A DNA stretch of 64,000 nt from Aeromonas veronii bv. veronii (lineage in GTDB: Bacteria > Pseudomonadota > Gammaproteobacteria > Enterobacterales > Aeromonadaceae). Position 1 is the first letter of the stretch. Each line of letters opens with the position of its first letter. The DNA lies in the NCBI RefSeq assembly GCF_000820225.1, contig NZ_CDDK01000040.1:86213-150212 (forward strand), read 5' to 3'. The notes below the pieces were generated by a model, which saw only the letters and a program-made list of their open reading frames with translations, was not told where the DNA came from and searched no databases. Both the position numbers and the translations under genes were made by a program. Of the stretch, positions 38,119 through 45,736 are shown piece after piece.

Positions 38119-40092
38119 ATGAACTATTTCATTACTGGCGGTAGTGGTTTTATCGGGCGTCGATTGATCAAAAAGTTATTCCAACAGCATCCCGACTGTA
38201 TCGTCTATTTTCTGATGCGCGCCTCTCATCAGGATAAATTGCCGGAGTTATTTGCATTCTGGAATGTGGATGAATCGCGCGCAGTCCCGGTTTTTGGCGA
38301 CATGACGCAACCGCTGCTGGGGGTGTCGGTCGAGATACAGGAGCAGTTGATCGGCAAGATCGACCACTTCTTCCATCTGGCGGCCATCTATGACCTCAAC
38401 GCCAAGGCCGGGATCCAGCAGCAGGTCAACACCGAAGGGACCCGTCAAGCCGTTCAACTTGCCGAGCGGCTGGGGGCGGGGCAGTTCCACCACTGCAGCT
38501 CCATCGCGGCAGCGGGCCTGTTTGACGGTCTGTTTCGCGAGGATATGTTCGATGAGGCCGAACACCTCGACATGCCTTACTTCCAGACCAAGCACGAAGC
38601 CGAAGGGATTGTGCGCAATGAGTGCACAGTTCCGTGGCGAGTCTATCGACCGGGGATCGTTGTCGGTGACTCCAATACCGGCGAGATGGACAAGATCGAC
38701 GGCCCTTACTACTTCTTCAAGACCATCCAGAAGCTGCGCCGTCTGCTGCCGCCCTGGATGCCCGCCATCGGGGTTGAGGGCGGGCGCATCAATATCGTGC
38801 CGGTCAACTTTGTGGTCGATGCCATGGAGCATATCGCCCATCAGGAGGGAGAGGAGAACAAAACCTTCCATCTGACCGACCCCAACCCGATGCGGGTTGG
38901 CGATATGCTGAGCACCTTCTCCCGCGCCGCCCATGCGCCAGAGCCTGCGATCCGCATCAATGCCTCTCTCTTTAATTTCATTCCCCGCCACCTGACCGCC
39001 ATGCTGATGACCATGGCGCCGGTGCGCCGCATCCGCGATGCCGCCATCGCCGATCTGGGTCTGCCCAAGGATGTGTTCCGCCTTATCAGTTATCCCACCC
39101 GTTTCGACAGTCGCGAAACCCAGCGAGTACTGAAAGGAACCGGTATCGAAGTGCCACCACTGCACAGCTACGCCTGGCGGCTGTGGGATTACTGGGAGCG
39201 TCACCTCGACCCGGAGCTCTTCATCGATCGCTCCCTGCGTGGTCGGGTAGAAGGCAAGGTGGTGCTGGTGACCGGGGCCACCTCAGGCATTGGCCGTGCA
39301 ACCGCGCGCAAGCTGGCGGGGGCGGGGGCCAACGTCGTTACCATCGCCCGCGACGAGCAGAAGATTGCCGAGACTAAAGCGGAGTTTGCCGAGCTGGGGC
39401 TGACCATCGAGATCTATCAGGGGGATCTCTCCAATCTGGCGCAAGCCGAGGAGATCACCGCTCGCATCGTGGCCGATCACGGTGGCGTCGATATTCTGGT
39501 CAACAATGCCGGCCGCTCCATCCGCCGCTCCATCGAGGACTCCTTCGATCGCTTCCACGATCTGGAGCGCACCATGCAGCTCAACTACTTTGGCGCGCTC
39601 AAGGTGATCATGGGGGTGCTACCCACCATGATCGAGAAGAAAAAAGGGCACATCATCAACATCTCCTCCATCGGGGTGTTGACCAATGCGCCGCGCTTCT
39701 CCGCCTATGTTGCCTCCAAGTCGGCCCTCGATGCCTGGGTGCGTACCGCCGCCTCCGAGTTTGCCGATAAAGGGGTCAGCTTCTCCATCATCAATATGCC
39801 GCTGGTGAAAACGCCGATGGTCGCGCCGACCAAGGTCTATGAGCAGGTGCCGATGATGACGCCGGAAGAGGCGGCCGATCTGGTGTGCGATACCATCATC
39901 AACAAACATGTGCGACTGGCGACTCGCCTCGGGGTATTTGGCCAGGTGGTTCACGCTCTGGCACCGCGGGTTGCCCAGGTGATCATGAACACCAGCTTCC
40001 GCACCTTTGCCGATCCCAAGGATGGCGACAAATCCAAAGCCACCGCCGATCAGGTTGCCGTCTCGACCCTGATCAAGGGGATCCACTTCTAA
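38119..40092 (+). CDS. Two-domain fatty acyl-CoA reductase (extended SDR fused to classical SDR)
   Basis: A 657-residue fusion. The N-terminal half is an extended SDR / male-sterility-like NAD-binding domain (TGGSGFIGRRL at 6-16; YFQTK catalytic pair at ~154-158). The C-terminal half, from ~380, is a classical SDR (VTGATSGIGRAT ~383; NNAGRSIRR; YVASKSALDAW ~530). Length and order match the Marinobacter long-form fatty acyl-CoA reductase that makes fatty alcohols from acyl-CoA. Beside a WS/DGAT gene this would supply the alcohol for wax esters. Which substrate is used here cannot be read from sequence; a general lipid SDR role is the alternative. Terminator downstream. Confidence 0.85.
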   Translation: MNYFITGGSGFIGRRLIKKLFQQHPDCIVYFLMRASHQDKLPELFAFWNVDESRAVPVFGDMTQPLLGVSVEIQEQLIGKIDHFFHLAAIYDLNAKAGIQQQVNTEGTRQAVQLAERLGAGQFHHCSSIAAAGLFDGLFREDMFDEAEHLDMPYFQTKHEAEGIVRNECTVPWRVYRPGIVVGDSNTGEMDKIDGPYYFFKTIQKLRRLLPPWMPAIGVEGGRINIVPVNFVVDAMEHIAHQEGEENKTFHLTDPNPMRVGDMLSTFSRAAHAPEPAIRINASLFNFIPRHLTAMLMTMAPVRRIRDAAIADLGLPKDVFRLISYPTRFDSRETQRVLKGTGIEVPPLHSYAWRLWDYWERHLDPELFIDRSLRGRVEGKVVLVTGATSGIGRATARKLAGAGANVVTIARDEQKIAETKAEFAELGLTIEIYQGDLSNLAQAEEITARIVADHGGVDILVNNAGRSIRRSIEDSFDRFHDLERTMQLNYFGALKVIMGVLPTMIEKKKGHIINISSIGVLTNAPRFSAYVASKSALDAWVRTAASEFADKGVSFSIINMPLVKTPMVAPTKVYEQVPMMTPEEAADLVCDTIINKHVRLATRLGVFGQVVHALAPRVAQVIMNTSFRTFADPKDGDKSKATADQVAVSTLIKGIHF

Positions 40093-40118
40093 CCTGATGA
40101 TGGGATAAAGAGATCAAC

Positions 40119-40150
40119 AGGGGCCTGAGCAATCAGGCCCCTGTTTTATT
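40119..40150. terminator. Terminator after acyl-CoA reductase gene
   Basis: Perfect stem AGGGGCCTGA (40119-40128) / TCAGGCCCCT (40133-40142), then GTTTTATTT. It lies between convergent genes. Confidence 0.88.
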
Positions 40151-40182
40151 TGGAATAACAGTTGAAGGACGAATAAGGAGGG

Positions 40183-41058
40183 TCAGACTCGGGACAACAA
40201 CTCAATCAGCAGCTCAGTCGTGCGACGGGAGTAAAGCAGAGAGAGATGGCCAATGGCGGGCAACTCGATATCCTCCATTCCCACCAATCGTTGCCGCTCT
40301 TGCGGCATCACCACATTGTCGTGACTGGTGCGCACTGAGATGCCGGGCACGCAAAGCGGCACAGAGGCAAAACGTTGCAACCAGCCGGAACCGGGCTCCA
40401 TCTCGCGGGCATTGGCCCCAAGCCCAAGGGCGGCCAGCTGACTGCCCTGATGAGGCGTAGCCAGCGTGATCAGGCGCGCGACCTTGTCACCACCATGGAT
40501 AGCCAGATAGTCGCGGCAGACCAGCCCCCCCATACTGTGGCCGACCAGCACCAGCTTGTCAGCCCCGGTCTGCGCCAGCACATCGTCAATCCGGGTGGCC
40601 AGCAGCGGCACCATCTCATCGATATGACCAAATGGTGGCATCAGGGTAATGGTGGCAACCACATGGCCTGCGGCCTCCAGTCGGGTGCGCTGGGTGCGCC
40701 AGATACCGCGGCTGCAACCGTAACCATGTACCAGCAATACGGGACGCTGGCATGGACGCAGCCGATCGGGTGCCATCAACAAAGGCTCGAACGGTAACAA
40801 CAAGGTGAAGGTGTAAAGGTAGGCCAGCATCTCCTGCGCCATCATCTTCACCCTGCGCCAGGGGCCGATAGCCGGGGAGGGGTAGAAGCGGGTAAACAGC
40901 CAACTGCCGAGCACCACCAGACAGCGCAACCCAAGCAGGGCAAACACCACAAACAGCAGGGTCAGCAACCAGGGGAGTCCCACGACCAAGTGGGCGATAC
41001 TCCCGAGGAGCAGCACCTCTACCATCAGCAGGATAAACAGGTGTCGTACGATCGTCAT
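40183..41058 (-). CDS. Alpha/beta-hydrolase, lipase-like
   Basis: A ~291-residue membrane-anchored lipase/esterase. Two hydrophobic N-terminal segments (LFILLMVEVLLLGSIAHLVVG and LLTLLFVVFALLGLRCLVVLG, both near residues 8-60) precede the hydrolase domain. The oxyanion HG motif is VLLVHGYGCSRGIW, the nucleophile Ser lies in VLVGHSMGGLVCRDY, and a His near the C-terminus is in AIGHLSLLYS. A TTG start 12 codons upstream (41094) is possible; ATG at 41058 is preferred. It probably acts on acylglycerols or esters at the inner membrane, fitting the lipid locus. Confidence 0.85.
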   Translation of the reverse strand: MTIVRHLFILLMVEVLLLGSIAHLVVGLPWLLTLLFVVFALLGLRCLVVLGSWLFTRFYPSPAIGPWRRVKMMAQEMLAYLYTFTLLLPFEPLLMAPDRLRPCQRPVLLVHGYGCSRGIWRTQRTRLEAAGHVVATITLMPPFGHIDEMVPLLATRIDDVLAQTGADKLVLVGHSMGGLVCRDYLAIHGGDKVARLITLATPHQGSQLAALGLGANAREMEPGSGWLQRFASVPLCVPGISVRTSHDNVVMPQERQRLVGMEDIELPAIGHLSLLYSRRTTELLIELLSRV

Positions 41059-41176
41059 AAGGTCATGATCCGACCAGTCAGGCGTGGAAGTCAAACGGCA
41101 CTTTGAGACAGCTTGATCCAGCGCGGCTTTTGTCGCTAAACCCCGGCGAACTCTTTTCCGGTGAGGTTATTTACAA

Positions 41177-41196
41177 TACTGTATATCCATACATAT
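41177..41196 (+). promoter_or_regulatory. LexA (SOS) box of yebG
   Basis: TACTGTATATCCATACATAT at 41177-41196 matches the SOS box CTGT-N8-ACAG with one mismatch (ACAT). It lies 32 bp upstream of the yebG ATG, where LexA repression of yebG is known in E. coli. Confidence 0.85.
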
Positions 41197-41228
41197 ACTC
41201 TATCCATCATCACCAAGAGGAGGCCATC

Positions 41229-41531
41229 ATGGCTGTCGAGATCAAATATGTGGTTGTTCGTGGGGGAGTGGAAAAAATGACCTTTGCCAGCAAAAAAGAG
41301 GCCGATGCCTATGACAAGCTGCTGGATACGGCCGATGAGTTGATGACCCTGTTGGCTGGCGCCCCGATCGAGCTGGCGCCAGAGCAGCAAGAGAGTCTGG
41401 CATTCTACCTGGCAGAGCAGCGCGATGTGCTGCAAACCCTGCTGCGCGGCGGCAAGGTTCAGGCAGGCACGAAAGAGGAAGAGGCCCCAGCAGCCAAGCG
41501 CAAGGAGAAGCCACTAAAGCAGGTGGCCTGA
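41229..41531 (+). CDS. yebG: DNA damage-inducible protein YebG
   Basis: A 100-residue small charged protein beginning MAVEIKYVVVRGGVEKMTFASK, diagnostic for YebG; the middle is helical and the tail Lys/Glu-rich. It is an SOS-regulated protein of unclear molecular role. ATG at 41229 with AAGAGGAGG just upstream (41213-41221); an in-frame start at 41103 would lie across the LexA box and is rejected. Control by LexA is supported by the SOS box. Confidence 0.93.
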   Translation: MAVEIKYVVVRGGVEKMTFASKKEADAYDKLLDTADELMTLLAGAPIELAPEQQESLAFYLAEQRDVLQTLLRGGKVQAGTKEEEAPAAKRKEKPLKQVA

Positions 41532-41548
41532 TTGCACAGACCTGCTAT

Positions 41549-41629
41549 TTCTCGGGATAAACAGCTCATGGCATTCACTTTATTTGCATTTAAAACCATT
41601 TAAACGGCTATTTACCCCGAGAATTTTTT
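41549..41629 (+). terminator. Long-range hairpin with U-run after yebG
   Basis: Arms TTCTCGGGATAAA (41549-41561) and TTTACCCCGAGAA (41611-41623) pair with one mismatch around a 49-nt loop and are followed by six T. It is probably the yebG terminator; the large loop is unusual. The rest of 41630-41878 shows no gene; a 65-codon minus frame there has no support. Confidence 0.55.
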
Positions 41630-41878
41630 AACCATGCTGCATATCCCATGCATAACTGAATAGCGTGCACCACTGAGCGACATCAGCCAGATCTATGAGG
41701 AAATAATGAGCAAACAGTGGAGAGAACGTTATCCAGATCGCTCCCGGTGACCTTAATCAGCAACAAGAAGAGGCAATACAAATCCCAATAGAAGCCGCAT
41801 TCATGTATCACGAGCCCTTTTCTAGCAACTCGGCTCACAGGCTCATATCGTCTCATCTCAGCATCAACAAGCAACACC

Positions 41879-43189
41879 ATGACTCAACAACCATTATCCT
41901 TGCCGCCAGCCATGCCGCTGTTTGACAGCCTTATCTATCTGGAGACCGGTAACCCGCAGGTCAATCAGTACCTTGCCAACCTCAGCCTCAACGATGTACC
42001 CGATGCCGGGCTGGTTTACGAACTGGCGGTCGATTGGCTGCTGGAGCAGCGCAACAGCGAAAACAACTACAAAACCTATCGCAGCGAACTGACCACTTTT
42101 TTGCACTGGTGCTTTCGAGAGGCGGCCATCAGCCCGAAAGATCTCACTCGCCGCATCATGATCCGCTATCTCGACTACTGTCAGTCGCCCCCTGACGAGT
42201 TGATCGCCTATCGCAACGTAGCGCAATTTGTCATCGACAAGGAGTGGGTAGAGCGGTTGCCCAATCCGCAATGGCGACCGTTTCTCGGCAAGCGGGAGCT
42301 GGGCCGCACCTTGCCCTATCGCCTGAGCGAGCAGGCGATGAAGACCAAGCTCGCCATCTTGTCGGCCTTCTTCCAGTTCCTGATCCAGGAGGAGTACATG
42401 GACAGGAATCCCGCTCTGCTGCTGCAGCGGGTCAAACGGCCGCAACAGCAGGAGGCCGATGATCAGGTGCAGGCCTTCAGCGAATTGCAGTGGTCATACG
42501 TGATGCAGGCCGCCGATACCCTTGCCAACGACCATCCGGAGCAGCACGAGCGCAGCCGTTTTCTCACCATTCTGATGTACGCCTGCTATCTGCGGATCTC
42601 TGAAGTTGCAGCTCGGCCGGGCTTTACCCCTGTGATGGGGCAGTTCAGGCGGGATCGCAAAACCGGCGTCTGGGGCTACTTTATTCCGCAAAGCAAAGGG
42701 GGCAAACGGCGTACCGTAGCGGTATCCCAAGCACTGTTGGCGGCACTTGAACGCTACCGCCGCTTCCTCGGTCTCTCTCCCTTGCCGACACCGGATGAAC
42801 AGACACCGCTGTTCGTTCGCCATAAAGCGGCAGCCCACGGCCGCGAGCAGGGCGAGCTAAACGCCAATCTCGGTATTCGCCAGTTACGGGATTTGATCAT
42901 GGTGATCATCGGTAAAGGCGCAGAATTGGCAGAGCAGGATGGATTTGTCCAGGATGCGGCCGAAATGCGGCAACTTTCTCCCCATGCGATCCGCCACACC
43001 GGGATCACCCATGACATCAACCTGCATGGTCGACCGCTTTCCCACGTACAAGCCGATGCAGGACATGACAGCATCGACACCACTTCGAAATACCTGCACA
43101 CCAGCAACAGTGAACGACATGAGAGCGCCCAGCAAAAGCCGCTGGACCGATTGAACCAACACGTGAGAGATAACATTCAGGAGGACTAA
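41879..43189 (+). CDS. Tyrosine recombinase / phage-type integrase
   Basis: A 436-residue recombinase, longer than XerC/D. It has an N-terminal core-binding domain (~30-190) and a catalytic domain with Arg in YLRISEVA (~239), Lys in SKGGKRR, HAIRHTG (~369-372), AGHDSIDTTS, and the nucleophile Tyr in TSKYLHTSN (~404). All catalytic residues are retained. It is unrelated in detail to the recombinase at 20612. No phage gene set is attached; it sits between yebG and gene-poor DNA leading to the dif-integrated prophage. Its target is unknown. Confidence 0.88.
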   Translation: MTQQPLSLPPAMPLFDSLIYLETGNPQVNQYLANLSLNDVPDAGLVYELAVDWLLEQRNSENNYKTYRSELTTFLHWCFREAAISPKDLTRRIMIRYLDYCQSPPDELIAYRNVAQFVIDKEWVERLPNPQWRPFLGKRELGRTLPYRLSEQAMKTKLAILSAFFQFLIQEEYMDRNPALLLQRVKRPQQQEADDQVQAFSELQWSYVMQAADTLANDHPEQHERSRFLTILMYACYLRISEVAARPGFTPVMGQFRRDRKTGVWGYFIPQSKGGKRRTVAVSQALLAALERYRRFLGLSPLPTPDEQTPLFVRHKAAAHGREQGELNANLGIRQLRDLIMVIIGKGAELAEQDGFVQDAAEMRQLSPHAIRHTGITHDINLHGRPLSHVQADAGHDSIDTTSKYLHTSNSERHESAQQKPLDRLNQHVRDNIQED

Positions 43190-43560
43190 CGAACAACGTG
43201 ACATGACCCTGATTTATATTGACTGCTCTTAGAACACAGAATGGCTTGTTTGGGGTGTCATAGAAGTTGGCGCGGCAATGTTGTACTTCTCTGGATGCAG
43301 TCGGTTCAGGAAATATTTTTGGCTCACATGGATGATTCAGAACAGGCTCCTTGCCATCTTCGGCATACATATTGATCCCGTAGCAGAGAAGCAAAAAACG
43401 AAGTTGCTTGCTGAAACACCGAGAACACCCGATGCCGAAAGCTAAGTAACATGCCGGAAGCAGTCATATTCGGTTGAACAGCGCCTTGTTATCACACTTG
43501 CATATCCAGTCATCATTGGTGATATTGATATCAATATTAACGAGATACCAAGGAGCAGGT
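43190..43560. other. 371 bp without a supported gene
   Basis: No frame with a plausible start and family resemblance. A minus frame (43017-43394) overlaps the recombinase end and is judged accidental. This segment is AT-richer than the conserved genes. AAGGAG for the next gene lies at 43549-43554. Confidence 0.45.
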
Positions 43561-43899
43561 ATGCAAGTGGCAGTGGTGGAAAAGACCTTCAGGATCGTTG
43601 GCAAAGGGTCGCTCATGGCCCAGTTCACCTTTATCTCTTCAGGCACACTGCATATCTGGTTTCCGGATGTGGGCCTGCAGATGGAGGCCCACTGCAAAGA
43701 GTTGCGTATCGAAGATTGCACCATTATCTATACCAATGGCCTCCATCACGGCCAGCCCAGAGCACTCTGGTCCTTAACCCTCCATCCCGATGATATGAAC
43801 GAGCTCAAACGTATATTGCAGCAGTTTAACAGCAACCTCTACTTGACCTGCCAGCCACCCACATTGGCCATCGCCAAACGTGCCTTGAATATCAATTGA
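43561..43899 (+). CDS. Hypothetical protein
   Basis: A 112-residue soluble protein that I do not recognise. It begins MQVAVVEKTFRIVGKGSLMA, and its first ~60 residues look beta-rich. The later segment HPDDMNELKRILQQFN is helical. ATG at 43561 is preceded by a good AAGGAG; a 29-codon upstream extension is hydrophobic and unconvincing. It stands alone between two gene-poor stretches, so context gives no hint of function. Confidence 0.6.
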   Translation: MQVAVVEKTFRIVGKGSLMAQFTFISSGTLHIWFPDVGLQMEAHCKELRIEDCTIIYTNGLHHGQPRALWSLTLHPDDMNELKRILQQFNSNLYLTCQPPTLAIAKRALNIN

Positions 43900-44438
43900 C
43901 CCGACTTCCAAAAAAGTCGCAATCATGCCAGCCACAACAATAAGCCGTGAGGATTAAGGGGAGGGGAATCTATCGCGATAGTCGGCATTTTCATAGCTTG
44001 TATTACAAGAGGGAGTATCAATATTTCCAGAGAGAGACCTCTCAAGTAGGGGACAGATATTTCCAAGAATATTCACGGTAATGACGTTAGTTATAACGGT
44101 GCCAATCAAACTTAACGTTCCATTGGTGAGGGGTACTAATTTAATAGTGGACTCTTGTCTCAAAATGGGACATTTCGGTGATGTGGGGCAGGGCGGTTGA
44201 CTGTGTTATTCTGTTGTCGCTGCAAGAGCATCTGCAGGAGGAATCAACCAGATATTGTCCTTCTGCTTTGGGCAGTCAGATCGCTGGAGGTCTGTGTGTA
44301 GCCTCGATCCTGATCGATTTCCGAACCTTTAAGCTAAGGAAAGGCTGCGGGCTACTGCTTTCAACAAGCCTTGTTATCTATCACAATGATGCCGATAAAC
44401 AGGGTTATCGGCATTTGCTTATCTGAATGCTATCCCTA
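43900..44438. other. 539 bp gene-poor DNA with an f1-origin-like fragment
   Basis: No convincing coding frame (an 82-codon plus frame at 44178 and a 69-codon minus frame are judged accidental). At 44142-44160 there is TTTAATAGTGGACTCTTGT, which I recall as identical to part of the f1/M13 intergenic region, followed by a weaker similar stretch. A hairpin ATGCCGATAA (44389-44398) / TTATCGGCAT (44405-44414) closes the region and may terminate transcription. Confidence 0.4.
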
Positions 44439-44735
44439 TCACTTATGAGGTGTATAGCCAGGGAATTGGAACAGAAGGCCATATAGATCAGACATGGTAT
44501 CTCTGATCACTTCCAAATCTCGTTCTTTGTAAAGCGAGTCCGGCAAGCCTTCAATTAAAGCACACAAGTTTTCGAACTTTGGTTGCAGCTCTACTGGTAA
44601 ATCGTTCTCTGCTGAGATGTGAGCAAACATCTGCCCATAAGTCTCATTGAGCGACTGAGCTGGAGTTCCACGCTCATGAATATAGGTCAGCGCGCTAAGC
44701 AGCTTCTCATAGGCATAGGTGTTGCTGGTCGTCAT
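44439..44735 (-). CDS. Hypothetical protein
   Basis: A 98-residue acidic, helical protein (starts MTTSNTYAYEKLLSALTYI, ends FQFPGYTPHK), with no signal peptide or membrane segment. A good AGAGGA site lies before the ATG. Not recognised. It occupies the accessory zone left of the prophage, on the same strand as the antitoxin-like gene 155 bp away. Confidence 0.6.
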   Translation of the reverse strand: MTTSNTYAYEKLLSALTYIHERGTPAQSLNETYGQMFAHISAENDLPVELQPKFENLCALIEGLPDSLYKERDLEVIRDTMSDLYGLLFQFPGYTPHK

Positions 44736-44890
44736 GGAAGATCCTCTGTAGTTACTCGGTGATACTTCACCGGTGTCAATTATGCATCACCAGGGATCAC
44801 GGAACAATTCTATACATTTCAATAGCTTGCCATAATCAGCACCTTTAGCCAGCTGTTCGTCCAGCGTGTCGGCTCACTCAAACTTGGAGG

Positions 44891-45133
44891 TTAAATTATC
44901 TCACCTGGTAACGTGGTATTGGGGTCACACTGAGCCAACAGTTCTTCCAGTGTGTAGCTCGGCTTGCCATCATCGCGCAGTTTGGCGCGAGCACGCTCCA
45001 CATCATCAAGCGCCGCAGTCAGCAGCGCCGGATCACCATCTTCAAGAGCTGCCAGCAGATAGGCAACCATGTCGGCCTCAGTGGCCAAGACGTCAGCCAC
45101 ATCAAAGCGGCTCCATTGTTCAGTTCTCTTCAT
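44891..45133 (-). CDS. Antitoxin-like fragment with two antitoxin signatures
   Basis: An 80-residue protein. Residues ~9-48 (FDVADVLATEADMVAYLLAA...DPALLTAALDDVERARAK, quoted in parts) resemble the N-terminus of the HigA-like addiction-module antidote family, but the helix-turn-helix that should follow is missing. The C-terminus (SYTLEELLAQCDPNTTLPGE) instead resembles the toxin-binding tail of MazE/PemI-type antitoxins. AGGAGG lies near 45138-45145 on the minus strand. No toxin gene is adjacent. It may be a fusion antitoxin, an orphan, or a recombination scar at the dif-proximal edge. It ends 20 bp from the left prophage att site on its 5' side. Confidence 0.6.
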   Translation of the reverse strand: MKRTEQWSRFDVADVLATEADMVAYLLAALEDGDPALLTAALDDVERARAKLRDDGKPSYTLEELLAQCDPNTTLPGEII

Positions 45134-45153
45134 TCCGTCCTCCTGTATCCATC

Positions 45154-45182
45154 ATTGCGCATAATTCATGATTACGTTAAAG
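45154..45182 (+). other. Left prophage attachment site (dif-like)
   Basis: XerC arm ATTGCGCATAA (45154-45164) is a perfect consensus arm. A 7-bp centre TTCATGA follows, and the XerD arm TTACGTTAAAG (45172-45182) has two differences from TTATGTTAAAT. Taking the left XerC arm with the right site's centre and XerD arm rebuilds a consensus dif, so the centre and XerD arm here are phage-derived. Confidence 0.85.
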
Positions 45183-45200
45183 CCGCCGATGCCGTGCGTC

Positions 45201-45216
45201 CTGACAATGTTGTCAG
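45201..45216 (+). promoter_or_regulatory. Palindromic operator candidate before the DUF3653 gene
   Basis: CTGACAA / TTGTCAG, perfect 7-bp arms with a TG spacer, 20 bp upstream of the start at 45237 and 18 bp from the att site. Probably bound by a phage regulator. Confidence 0.6.
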
Positions 45217-45236
45217 ATTCGAGCGGTACGCGAATA

Positions 45237-45593
45237 ATGCGCAGGAATATAACAAAAAACTTTATCTTTCGATGGTTTGAGTGCGGTTTGAGTCCAGAGG
45301 AAACAGCGAAACTTTGTTTTGTTTCCGTGACGGAGGTCACACTCTGGGATGAGGGAAAACCCATACCGCCTGCATGCAAACGAGTCATGAGGATGGCAGT
45401 TGGACGGGAGCTGCCAACCGTTTTTACCCGCTATTGGGATGGCTGGCGTATGTCCGGACATCACTTAATCACCCCTGCTGGCACCTATCTGAGCCGCCAG
45501 CGTCTGGAAATCATCGAGTCGTTCGGGAGTGAAGACCTCAAGGCGCTGAAAGACAACGCGGCGCTGAGGCGTCTACCTACCTCAGAACGCTGA
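45237..45593 (+). CDS. Phage regulatory protein, DUF3653 type
   Basis: A 118-residue protein with a helix-turn-helix-like N-terminus (RWFECGLSPEETAKLCFVS...TLWDEGKPIPPACKRVMRMA, in parts) and DGWRMSGHHLITPAG. This matches small phage proteins of the DUF3653 kind found in Vibrio-type filamentous prophages. The ATG at 45237 is chosen; 23 upstream codons would run through the operator. It is the first gene at the left end of the prophage, transcribed opposite to the structural genes, and converges on the XRE regulator gene. Confidence 0.75.
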   Translation: MRRNITKNFIFRWFECGLSPEETAKLCFVSVTEVTLWDEGKPIPPACKRVMRMAVGRELPTVFTRYWDGWRMSGHHLITPAGTYLSRQRLEIIESFGSEDLKALKDNAALRRLPTSER

Positions 45594-45617
45594 GAGCCTT
45601 AAAAGCCGGTTAATTAA

Positions 45618-45649
45618 GGGATTGAGGGAGAAGTGATCCCCTCAATCCC
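45618..45649. other. Perfect hairpin in the phage intergenic region
   Basis: Stem GGGATTGAGGG (45618-45628) / CCCTCAATCCC (45639-45649) with a 10-nt loop. No T-run follows on either strand. It lies 36 bp from the f1-like hairpin, so it may be part of a packaging signal or replication origin and may also stop the convergent transcripts. Confidence 0.6.
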
Positions 45650-45685
45650 CTGCTCAAGGGTATGTTGGGGTGGTGTAGTCAATCA

Positions 45686-45724
45686 CTAAATCGGAACCCC
45701 ACAAGTGGGGCCCCCACGATTTAG
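45686..45724. other. f1-like origin hairpin
   Basis: Nested stem: outer CTAAATCG (45686-45693) / CGATTTAG (45717-45724), inner CCCCA / TGGGG. The flanks and arms (CACTAAATCGGAACC before, GCCCCC...CGATTTAG and TTGAC after) closely follow a hairpin I know from the f1/M13 intergenic region, where it belongs to the complementary-strand origin. The likely role here is minus-strand initiation; this is inference from similarity recalled from memory. Confidence 0.6.
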
Positions 45725-45736
45725 CGTTTGACTAGG

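Noticed and set aside
44178-44426. 82-codon plus frame
   Set aside because: No domain or convincing start, and it ends in a hairpin; composition fits non-coding DNA.
44866-45171. 101-codon plus frame opposite the antitoxin-like gene
   Set aside because: Pro/His/Gln-rich shadow translation; the minus frame has a real ribosome site and family similarity.
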